Shown: piece after piece, positions 49,276-60,130 of the stretch
How the letters are laid out: every line of letters starts with the position of its first letter
How positions within the stretch are numbered: position 1 is the first letter of the stretch
Origin: Volvox africanus
Lineage: Eukaryota > Chlorophyta > Chlorophyceae > Chlamydomonadales > Volvocaceae
DNA: 64,000 bases
Direction of reading: 5' to 3'
NCBI GenBank assembly: GCA_030268105.1
Contig: BSDZ01000008.1
Span: 3,782,001 to 3,846,000, forward strand
The notes under the pieces: model-generated
The model's database searches: none
Told to the model about the DNA's origin: nothing
Seen by the model: only the letters and a program-made list of their open reading frames with translations
Made by a program: the position numbers and the translations under genes

Positions 49276-52200
49276 GTTCTTGGAGAAGGCGCCTTCGGTA
49301 TCGTCGACCTGGTCCGCGTGCACACACCGTCAGGGCAACTGCTTTGTGTAAGGAAAAAACTCCTGAAGGTACAGTGTTGGCAGCGGACCTGGGAGGGAGA
49401 ACTCTGGCGAAGGTTATGGGACGGGACACGAGGAACCCTGATTGGACTCCCTTGTGCCCCTCGTGATTTGTCGTGAGCACTGGATTAGCTCGCTGTGGAA
49501 AAGCCGTGAGGAATTACAGTGGCTCATCGATTACGGCTGTGTCATGGGTTTGATATGGGTTATGGCTCTGTCACTAGCTGTATCTCAAAAAACACCGTGG
49601 CCCTCGTCACCACAGCTTTCCGGCTCAAATCTAAACGGTTTACAGCAGTTCCAGCGGCCGCCATTGCGGTACCACGTCCATGCTGCTCTCAGTGCCGTTA
49701 TCGCCACCGTATAGGCAAACGAGTCGAACAATAACGACCCCGCCCGCGAAGTGGAGGCGCTAGAGGCCGTCCGAGATTGCAGTTTCGTAACTCAGCTGTG
49801 GAGTTCTGTGGTGGGCCTATACGACTACACGTTGCTCTTGGAGTATTGCCCGTACGGCAGCTTGGAGGGACTTCTGCGGGTGCGTTCGTAAAGGCTCCGG
49901 AGCGAAGGAAAGGGATACGTAGCTGCCCCTGACGCTGAAACGTCCGGCCAAACTCCATTTGAACGGTATGCGGACGGCGTCGGTTGAGTTGCCAGGCTGC
50001 CTGACACATTGGCTTAGTATTCTTCAACTGGTGGAGATGAAGGTGCATTATCAAGAATGATATAGGTTCAGTAAAGGGTTTTACAATGGGGATATGCCCC
50101 GCGTGTGGGTTGAACCAAGATTAAGGAAGAATGGTTAGGGATAAGTGAACCATTTCCGCCCAGAGCTCACGAGGGATTGCTCGAGGGCATATCTCGTCGA
50201 TCGTTTGTTGGTTACGCGCAAGCTACCAGCCAACGACAGGACCCTGAGTTAACTGTGCCTGGTCTTGCAAGCGTTTGCAGCGTGCATTTATGAACGCAAC
50301 TGCTGAACCGCTTTGCGTACTGCACTCTGTGTTGCACTTCTCAGTCATGTAGGGCCTGCATGTGCTTCCCTTGTCTGGTGTCTGCCCGTGTTTACCCGGA
50401 CCGCGCAGGTGGTATCCTGCCATCGCAGCGCCACCGGCAACGCCTGCTTAGACTTCGCCTTTGCGTCGCTGCTTCGGCTGGAGCGACGAGCAGGGCTGAC
50501 TGAGGTGAGATGAGCGGGGATAGATCTCATGTCATGAAGGTTGACCTCTAGATGAATAGCACCCGTACGCGTTTGGGGAAATAGCTGTAATTCTACCTGA
50601 GAGCATCCCACCGAGTTGCCAATGTCCGCCATGTCCGCCATGTCCGGCAAGGAGGTTATCGGTAATTCGTTGGGGATGCTTTGTAGCATTTCTATGTAGC
50701 ATTTCTCCAAGCACTTCGGGGCCAATGCCGAGTAGCCAATGGCGTGAGCGCCCCTGGCGAACGCCATTGGCCGTTATTTCTCGGCAGTAATGCCACCGCA
50801 GCCACCAAAATTGGTTCCGGATGAAGCGGTTATACGACTGTTTTGAAAGAGAAATGGCAGCCAGGCGGTGTCATGAAGGCGATTTAAATGCCTATCCTGC
50901 ACGGCTAGCACTGTTGGCTTGAAAGACTTGTTGGCATGAGCGACACATGTATAAGCGAATGAGAAGGAAGAAAGAAGAAATAATGCTAGGTCGGGGGCTC
51001 GGGGCGCTTTCCTTTCTAATCAGACTAAATTCCGCAACTATTGGCACCGCCTGTGGGCATCGTGCCTGTTTGTATGTGGACTGCAGGATGAGGCCCGCTT
51101 CTATACGGCGTGCATCCTCATAGCTCTTGAGGTATGAAGGGGAGGTGCCGAGGGTCGCCAGCCTGGTAAAGTCCCGCACGGTTGCCAGGCGCACGGCCGC
51201 CCAGCCTGGGACGCTGGGGCAATCAGCGAAGTAGATGCATAGGCACGACTTGCCGTGGCACTGCCGGGCTTGCGTGGCGTGCGGAGCGGATGAGACCGTG
51301 CACCCCGGCTAAGCCATGCAGGCATGGCGCAAGGCATAGGCCAATCTTGCGGAGTGTTATAGCGAAGCAAAGGTGAATAGGAATGGCTAGGTTCAGGAAG
51401 CTGATTCCGCGCAGCTCAGGAGCGGCCAGCGTGGCTGCTCGCTCAAGTCAAGAGGCAAATGGCGCCACGCATCCAAATGATGCGGATGGCTGGCACGTGC
51501 GTGCGTTCTGTCCGCCTCCACAGGACATGCATTCGCGTGGGTATGTGCACCGCGACGTGAAGCCTTCCAACTGCATGCTGGCGGAGTCACGGTACCTCAA
51601 GCTGGGTGATTTGGGGCTCGCCAAGCACCTGGAGGCCGGCACTAAGGCGCATTCGCAAGTAGGTGGCCTTGGAACGGTTACCGGACATGCGTACTTAAGG
51701 AAAGCCATGTGTCAATATGGCCGATGTACGGAATTTAGGTATCTGGAGCTTTCGAAGGCATGACACAACATACAAACAAACATCAACGACAGCATCAATA
51801 ATAGCTAGTGCAAACGGCTTATCGGGTGCAACGTGGGGTTGAGGAAATGGACCCCGTCAACGGCACGTAAGCTTAATTGCACCACCGAGCGCTCCTTTTG
51901 ATCACTTCAGCGTTCCCCTAAAGCCCCAATATCGTCTGCCCTGCCTCCCGGTTTCCCGAATATGCGCTAGGCCGGGACTCCACTATACATGGCCCCTGAA
52001 ATTGTCCACGGCAACAAAAGCGGATATAGCTTCTCTGCCGACATGTGAGATGGGGAAGGATGGCGGGACTAGGAATTAGCATTGGAAGGAGCGGGCAACT
52101 GGCGGAAGGCTTTAGGAAAGGGTGTGACTGTACTGAGGATGGAAGCTGTGGGAGCAATGCGGCAAGATCTAGGAAAAACAAAACATGAAAACCCCCTTTA

Positions 52201-52928
52201 CGTGCCCGCCGGTCTTGTTATATGGGGCCACAGCATTCCATCCGGCTTTGGGACTCGAGTCCGTTTGCTACGTTACGTTGTCCATCTGGGCCCCCCCACC
52301 TCTATCCTGAAATTCGACCGACAGGTGACAGCTAACTCCTTTCCTTCCTCCCTCCTCCCTTCTCGTAGCTGGTCTGTGGGCATTATGCTGTGGGAGATGG
52401 TGGACGGCGCGCTTCCTAAATGGGCGGCGGTCAGCTGGTACTGGACCAAAACGCTGCATTGTCCGGACAAGTTCACGCCGGAGCTCAAGGTACTAGGGGG
52501 CATCCTCCGCAAAAGGAGTAACGGTCCTCAGCAACTCGCCTCCATGACTGGCAGAGCGCACATTGTGGTAACCGCATTTCTGCAATACACATACCCGCAG
52601 TCATGCAAAATCCCATGGACGCTTATTGTACTCGTCTCGAACGAAATCGCCATACAAAACAGCTCCCTTAGTGGGCTTTGGCGCATGTCCTGTAGTGCCC
52701 ACGCGCCGTTTCGCCCGACGCTCGCGACTACAGGACCTGCTTGGCCAGCTGCTGGACAAAAGTCCACGCGATCGGCCCACTGCCACCGATGCTCTGTGCC
52801 ATCGTTGGTTCCGTCAGATTGACATTTCAGCGTTACGGGCACAGGCGCTGCCAGCACCGGAGCCTACTGAGCTGGAGGTGGGGATGGGAGACGGGAGTGA
52901 TTATGGTACTCAAGCGTTTTATCTGTAG
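49276..52928 (+). CDS. serine/threonine protein kinase, AGC-like (5' end unresolved)
   Basis: Exons: 49276-49368 (probably preceded by more), 49715-49879, 51087-51131, 51524-51658, 51971-52044, 52369-52489, 52734-52928. Junctions are GT-AG and phases fit. Kinase landmarks in order: glycine loop LGEGAFGIV; VRKKLLK with the likely ATP-anchoring Lys; helix C EVEALEAV with its Glu; hinge LLLEYCPYGSLEGLL; DEARFYTACILIALEDMHSRG; catalytic loop HRDVKPSN; DLGLAK (Leu replaces the Phe of DFG); AGTPLYMAPEIV; ADIWSVGIMLWEM; and DKSPRDRPTATDAL with the late conserved Arg. The EARFYTA and ALE order and short inserts recall AGC kinases (PKA/PKG). The stop at 52928 assumes read-through of a possible donor at GAG|GTGGGG. 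If that is spliced, an exon near 53254-53330 (QDPAPPSQALLIPSRVSD) would end the protein. No regulatory domain was found. Confidence 0.8.
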
Positions 52929-55900
52929 GGGGTGGTATGCATATAAACGTTTGCACGGGCGGGTTCCTGGGGACGGGAAAAACGGAGGATGCTTAGAGGT
53001 GGGGAAGCGGTAGGTAAAACAGTGCAAAGCGTGCTTGGAGAGCTTGGGTAGAACTGCAACGGATAGAAGAGTGCTCAACATGCAGGACGATGCTAGAACT
53101 GAAATGTCCTGTTGAGGTGGGTACCAGCCGACGTCTTAAACGCCGTCAGTTATGCTAGAGCTGTTGCTGCAGTGAACGCATGTCGCCTGCTGTATTCGGG
53201 TTGCACCTGATTGGATTACATTCCTCTGCTTAGATACTTGCGCTCCACCCAAGCATCAGGATCCTGCCCCGCCTTCACAGGCGCTGTTGATACCCTCTCG
53301 CGTGAGCGACGCGGGTAAGCGCAACAGCTGAGGGTCGAGTTTTCCAAGCGGCTGTGGAGCGGGCATCAGCAGGTCCCGCAACTTGGCGGGCGCGGCCCAA
53401 CCGGCAAGTACGGGCAGTGTAAGGTCCCTGACGGCATGCTGCTGAGCTCCCGAGAAAGTGCAGGAAAGTTGGAATGCTGAGGTGCTGCACGTACCCATTT
53501 GCGTATCCTCAGCCACTGCTGCAGCGGCAGGGTGTGCAAGAGAGGTGGCTTCAGGCCGTAAGCCTACAAGTACTGCGGCCATTGCCGCCACATCATGCAG
53601 GTTGGGGGCGGTTGTTACCCGCGCGGCGTGGGCACACTACTACTAATGGGCTGGGTTACTATTGGGGAAGCTGCAAATACATGGGGCATGGACACCGGCC
53701 CGTGGCGACCTGAGACATGGAACAGCGCAATGCCCGTTTCCCATTTTGGCAGCCATCAGTGCGACTATCTGATTGCGGAGTTTCATGCCCAGCGATAGCG
53801 CATGTTGCGGCCCTCCTACATGCTGGCTGGCGCTTGCCTCTTGCCCGCGACTGAGGCCCCTGCCTGTTGGCCCTCTCCTGGCGTCACCTTGCGGGGCATT
53901 GTTATCTTGGGGTTCCTTGCCATGCTACCCCACGACGCAACGCGAGCCCAGGTGATGCTTTGTTCCATGACAAACCCATTTGATTGTTTTGCAAAGGATG
54001 AGGACTCACTGACTCATTTAAAGCCTGTGTGCTTAGCGTTTCACCCAGATGTCCGTAAGCGGGCCGGCAACTGGACGCATAAGCAGTATGCGTCGGTCGC
54101 TTTCAAGTGAAAATGAAATTAATCTTATTGTTTGTTTGCAGTTGTAAGGGCGTGGCGGTCGCTATTTGGTGACGTTCTGTATGGTTTCTGTGCAGCCTAT
54201 GGCCCTCCTGCGCGGGAGAAGCATTTGTGGTCCATACAAAACGCAATATTGAATCTGTCGTTCCTGCCCTCCTGCCGATCGGCCCTCCTGTCGATCTCTA
54301 TCTTCTCCACTTACGTACCGTAGATCTGACTCCGGACTGTGCTCCCAGGACGATACACGCCGTGCAGTCTGGGACGCCAAAATACTTGGGGGCTGCCAGC
54401 ACAATGCCACTCTTCGGGAGTGTTTCGGCGCTGGCTGCGCCGCTGACTGTCTTTATATGGATTGAACTGCGTGATATGCAGCTAACGAATCTATGTCCGA
54501 TGCACCCCATGGGGTTCGGGACAGACGGATGGAGGGTCGCTAAATAGTAGCGTGACCCTAAGGATTACAGGAGTGTAGGGGCGGTTGAAGGTTGGTAGCA
54601 TTCGGCAGCTTGTGCACAAAACCCGTTTTCGCGTATTCACGACCATTTGAGTATTTGAGTATCACATTTTGCCTTTTGCACTCGTTCTCGGCGACGGTGC
54701 TTGAGCTTGATTGCAGGTGGATTTAACGCGGCCCAAAAGGAGCTGTTGGCGATGATCAGGGCGCTAAGGGACATGTGGCTAGCTGCCGGGTGCAACTGGT
54801 GTAGCAATGGAATTTCTGAAGGGCCCCATTATCGGGCGACAAGGAAGCCCCGATATCCAATAATGATTGTGTTTCGTAAAGGTAGGGCAAGCCAATGCTG
54901 TCTTCCTGGAAGGCGTGGGCTCCTCCGGGCCGGGCACAAACGTGCTGTTATTGCACCATAAAAATGCGGAGGAAGGACTCGACTTTGGAATAAAGAAAAG
55001 GAGCTGTCGCCCCTCCAACGCAGCGTGATCAAGCTGCATGAGATTGGGGGACTATAGCCGGTGCCAGGATTTAAGAGGAGCGAGATGGAATCAGCACATG
55101 GACCGATGGAGATGGGAAATATGAGGCTTTTGGGTGGGTGGCTGGCTGGCTGCCAGGTACAGGAATGCGTTAAGTATTGCGAGGTGCGGGTCGAAAGAAT
55201 GATGCAGACAGGCACTGTCATGAGGCAAGCAAGCAAGCTGCATTGCGGGTTTGGGGAATCAACATTTTGTCCCCCATTATGTGAATAAAGGAAGCGGTAG
55301 CGGCAGCGCGGCTGGCAAAGCTCCGTCGTGCGGCTCCAGACGTGACCTGCGCTCCTGGCCACCCCGCCTGTTCGCGACAGGTCACTGCAGGAATGGGGAA
55401 AGGCTTGGCGGTTCTAGTTGTGATTTGAATGATTCCGGCAACTAGTGCAGACCTTGACGTATACAGTGGCTTGGCTATCCGTTGGTTCGTCGTCCGAAAA
55501 GGCGGCACCTACCAGGTGGCATCTACAGATGAGCTTGAATCAAACCGCCTGGGGCTACCTTCGAACGAGCGGTTGGTCCAGGGTAATGATACGTGGCTAC
55601 GAAACACACGCGTGATGATTAAGTGTTATTTTGCGCTTTTCTTCCCACAGCGATTACGACTCAGAATTATGACGTTTCCTCCTCGTTACACTCTGCTGTG
55701 TAAATCTTGTATTTGCGCTCTGATGAAAACCTTCATCGACAAGGTTCTCATCAAGGGAGTTTCATGTGTTCCGTCTGCGCTGATATGCTGTCCAAGAGAA
55801 GACGGCCTCAAAAGGATTGATGCGTTTAACTATGTCGGTTGCGTCTGAGAAGGCGTAAGAGGAAGTGCGGTGTGATACACCGGTGCGGTCGCTGACGTGA

Positions 55901-56745
55901 TCACATTAAGGACACGCATTCCTACGGCTTGAGTTTCAATCAATCTCCATGCTGCCATCGCAGTGTCCAAGAGGATACATGTTTCTCATCGGTTGGTGGT
56001 GGTGCGGCTGAAGTGCGCCAGTAGCGTCCTGCTCCGCCGGTTGTCAAGACCGGTATGGGTCAAGGGGAAGGGGAAAGGAAGCAAGAGCGAGACGCGTGCA
56101 GGTTTACTCCGCATGTCAAGTAGGATTGATGAATGTGCACGATATTGCTCTTAAAGAATGAACCAGAACGGCACAGTTGGAGGGACATGTGCCGCGTGCC
56201 GCTGAGCATTCGGGTTACAAGTATTTGTACCGTGATCGTGACTACCACCAATCAATATCATCCCAATTCAAATCGATCAGCAGTCGATCGTATGCTGGTA
56301 AATGTGGTTTCCTTAAGGCACATGCGCAATGTTGCATGAAGCGCTCGTCTGAGGGGAAGGCGTCCGGAAAGGGTTGGGAGAAGAGGAAAATCCTGGTTTC
56401 GAGACCCTAATGACTGTACGGGGCCGGATTGAGCGTTCGCTTGCGTTATCTGAACTCAACGGCGCTGCCGCCTGCTGCTGATGGTCCAACCAGAAGCATA
56501 TTACGTAAACAGTGCTGCTGTTTGCTAAGCATATATTACATAATCGGGGTCGTTGTTAGCTACGCGTCATATAGGCACAAGGTCATGAGCCACGCAATAG
56601 TCGTGTCCGCTATATCCAACACAGCTGGACAAGCAGCGCCGGGGACCGAACCTGTGGTCCGTACGCTGGCCAGCACGCGGCTTTCCTTCACGTGCCTACC
56701 AACACGCTTTCAACATCAAACTTGGGCGAATCCTGTCTGTTAAAA
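52929..56745. other. long spacer with unassigned frames, no gene supported
   Basis: Open frames with true ATGs occur at 53802-54110 (102 codons) and 55429-55848 (139 codons), and a helical-looking stretch (AQKELLAMIRALRDMWLAAG) at 54730-54790 follows a plausible acceptor. None has a family signature, and I could not join them into a gene. Confidence 0.35.
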
Positions 56746-58531
56746 ATGACATCAGCAACGCCTGGTGACGCGGCATTGTGGGATGTGACTGCCTCTGCGA
56801 TTGGCAGCGTGCACGAGTCCATAGTGGATCTTGCTGTGGCTCAGGGACGCGCAGCAGACAGGTATATGAAGAACCTAATTGAGGTTTCCGATGTTGGTAT
56901 GCAGTTGTTTTGTGCTCAGTCACGTCCTCGTTTGCACGAACTGGTCATAAGAACCATGGGTCAGTGGGTGTTTCCACGAGTTTATTTCGGCTTAGCCTCG
57001 CGCAAAACTTGCGATACTTATTACACTTTATCGTTGTTCCAGTGATGTCTAATTTTCCAGCCTTGCCAACCTGTCAAGCAAAAGGAGAATTGGTTAGCAG
57101 CTATTCGCAGCTAACTCAGCGCGCGTGGAATGTCCGTCAGATAGGAAGAGGGATTTAGCTGAAACGGAGACCTGGGGCGCATAGGGCCCTGTGCGTCACG
57201 CTTTGTTGAACCTATTGCGCCACCCCCCGAGGGCATAGTGCGGTAAAATGAAACATAATATACGTACCTGTACCTGTCTGAGGTCTTTCCCCGGTACTTT
57301 ACAAGCAAAAACACTCGCACACACTGTGTCTTTGGCCTGCTGATGTACGGTCAGGTATCATATGTACAGGGTTTGCAGCCGCAAGCTCGTCGCAGCAGAC
57401 CGAAATAGCCCCGACCAGTTGCACCGAGAGTACGGCGTCTATCTGGGCAAGGGCGCCGTATTGACGCTAAAGGCGGCGGACACACAGCACGACTGCCATG
57501 AGGTGGGATGCCTTGCTGGAGAGGCGGGGACGTATGTTCAATCGGGCCTAGGGCCAGTAGCGTGGGTATATGAACTGTTTGTCACAATAGAGATATTGGT
57601 ACGGTGTTAGGCGTCTGTTGGTAATAATTATTTTTATCTGATTCCCCAATTCAAAGTGATGCGCAATTATTGCGTACCTAATGGCCGTAGCACATGTGCA
57701 TTCATATATCCTAAGCATCAGCACCTGGTGGTTGCTTCAACTTCCGGTTTTCCGTACGGTCTTTCCCCATTGCCCAATGCACCATACCATGACGAAAAGG
57801 CCGATGAGAAGCCCAACGTGCGTCTGGTCCATATCTTCATATTCACGAGGCCCGGTATGACGTCGGCGGTGCTGCGGGGGGAGTACGAGCTACCTGGTCC
57901 CGTACAGATCGACTGGTACGACGCCAGACGGCCCTCCGCATCCATTCGGCAGCTAACGCCGCGTGTGCTTGGACCCTTGCCCTCCGATCTTGCCGGAAGC
58001 CTGCTGCCCAAGCCATCGGGTCCCGGAGCTGGGTTGGCAACGAATGCAGAGGTGGCATCCTACACCTTTGCTGCATGGGTGGCCTGCCTGCCGCTGGATC
58101 ACCCCGCTGTGTCCGGTGCGGCGTTGGCGGCGAGGGACTCGCAGCCTCCAACGGGCGCCGGTGGCGGCAGCTGCACCACCGCTGCGACCGTTGCTGAGCC
58201 CGCCGGCGCAGTCCGTGGCGATGTCGGCAACAAAGTGGTAACGGGAATTCGCGGGATCCTCCGCCGGGCCCTGGGTGGTAGGCGGGCTGGAAAGGGCGCA
58301 AGGGAGGAAGCCCTGGCGGTCACAGATGCAGCAAGATTTGCAGGGGAGGCCAACGTTGCGGTGTCCAGGACAGGCGCGCCGCCGCCGACAGGGCCAGGGG
58401 CGTGTGGATTACCATTGCAAGCTGCGTGGTCCGAGTTTGAGCGGCGGGTTTCGGAGCGGCCGGTGGCGGAGTACGCCTCTGACCTGGAGCGGGCCTGGCT
58501 AGCGGAACTGAAGATGATGCGAACCCCTTGA
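56746..58531 (+). CDS. hypothetical protein, tandem family member A
   Basis: I do not recognise this family. Three exons: 56746-56861, 57379-57502 and 57800-58531 (phases 2, 0), giving 323 aa. Exon 1 encodes a short helical N-terminus ending in ADR. Exon 2 encodes EYGVYLGKGAVLTLKAAD. Exon 3 holds the core VRLVHIFIFTRPGMTSAV, the segment IDWYDARRP, then TPRVLGPLPSDLAGSLLPKP. A low-complexity Ala/Gly/Arg-rich linker follows, then a charged helical tail (AAWSEFERRVSERPVAEYAS, then DLERAWLAELKMM). There is no signal peptide or membrane span. The same architecture recurs 3.4 kb downstream with the same intron phases, which is strong evidence that this is a real gene. The exact exon-3 acceptor is chosen by phase and by match to the paralogue. 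Confidence 0.72.
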
Positions 58532-60130
58532 GAGGGGGGGTGTGATGGAAGCAGACGGAAGTACGAAAGTGCAGCTGCTGGCCGAAGCTGGGGGCAGTAA
58601 GGGGTCCCTCGTGAGGGAGAGATAAGCTGACAGGCGGGAAGGTGATTGCAGTTTGGATGGCCTTCCGCCGTGTCCGTACCCCTCCGCTTGACCCTGAACC
58701 CTAAGTGTTCTGCTAAGGCAGGACGCCTTCACGTTGTTAAAGGTTGTCAAGGAAGGATTAGCTTGTGCGCCTGTCGGTGATCAGACGTGCTTTTGAGATT
58801 CCGTGTTGTGGCGCGAGCCTTCCTGTGGTGTTCTTTCGTGTCTTGCCGATGGCTAGACCAAGTAATTACCTTCCTGGCAAGTCATCACGCGCATAGCCCC
58901 GCACAGCAGTGTGAGAGCTCCATCCGCACGCGGAGGAGGATTTCAAGAACACGGATAGAAGGATGGATGGTGTTTGGAACCATGTTGAAGCCTACAATTG
59001 AAACTTGGTCGCTACACTCGTGCGAGCAGAATGCCTTTACATACAGCACTGAACAGCACTGGACATGGAGCTCTATTTCGGCGGGTGGGTGCTGGTGGCT
59101 GCTCCCCCGGCGGCTGCCTCCTGGAATCATTGAGACCAGCGGCCCTAGGACTCCCAAAATTCTTAACTATAAAACAACCCTAACACCCTGAGCTTCGAGT
59201 TGACTGGGTTGAGAAACCGATGAAGCAATTACACAAACGGACTCCGCCGATCTGGACCTGACCCGTGGGTCAACAACAACGATGTTGCATGCTTCTTCTT
59301 TTCCGTTTCCTTATTGGACCAGCTTGTGAAATCAAGACAGCGGCGACGCAAATTGATCAAGTGATAGTTTGGGAACTTGGCCAAAAGGAAAAGATGAGAA
59401 TGTTTGTATGGACAGCATGCGTCCCTTCCTGGCGCGAGAGACCCGCCGATCCTTCTGCTGCACTATTGATATTGGCATTGAAAGATACGCGTGGCTTCTG
59501 ATTTGAAGGATGCAAGTATTTAAGGTCGAATTCATGATGTGCAACGACCTATGGCAAGCAAGCCCTTAACCTTTGGAAGCTTCAAAACCTGATAAGCACT
59601 TTCATGGCCTCTTGCCTCTGCTCGCACTGCTCGCTATGCTCGCAACCATGAAATTTGCCTCATGCGGGAGGAGACGCATAGTATCAACCAACATGGGTGC
59701 GTGTAAGGACGATCTATTTGGGGTATAAGGAGACAACGAAGATTGGTTTGATGGTACAGTGCAATTCGAGAGGCGATAAGTGCCCCCTGGGGGCTTTGCG
59801 TTTGATCAATTTCAGGACGATTCTACGGCCGTGCTTTGGATCATGGACGGAGTATATAGAAACGCTAAGTATATATTCCACCGCGGAGCTGTTTTTCCCA
59901 ATACCAGTAAACCTCAGACAACATTAGGTCACCTGAGCGGTCATGTTAGTCAGCTTACACATGGTCCATCAGCCTTGCTTGAATAAAAGTTTGCACTCGG
60001 AAAGCCCTCGGCAACCCTAGGAAGTTAATTTCTTTGGTAACCGGAATCCCAACCAAATTTTGGTGCGCACCCGGCGTTTGGTCATTAACCCATCCGGTTT
60101 TCTACGTGCGGCGTTGGTTTCTTGTATGGA
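58532..60130. other. spacer between the tandem paralogues
   Basis: Small unassigned frames only. A stretch at 59811-59986 (VLWIMDGVYRNAKYIFHRGA) after a TTTCAG acceptor faintly resembles the GVYLGKGAV exon of the neighbours and could be a decayed copy, but this is weak. Confidence 0.35.

Noticed and set aside
53256..53591. Minus-strand frame behind the kinase as a gene
   Set aside because: No motif; the plus strand here may instead hold the kinase's last exon.
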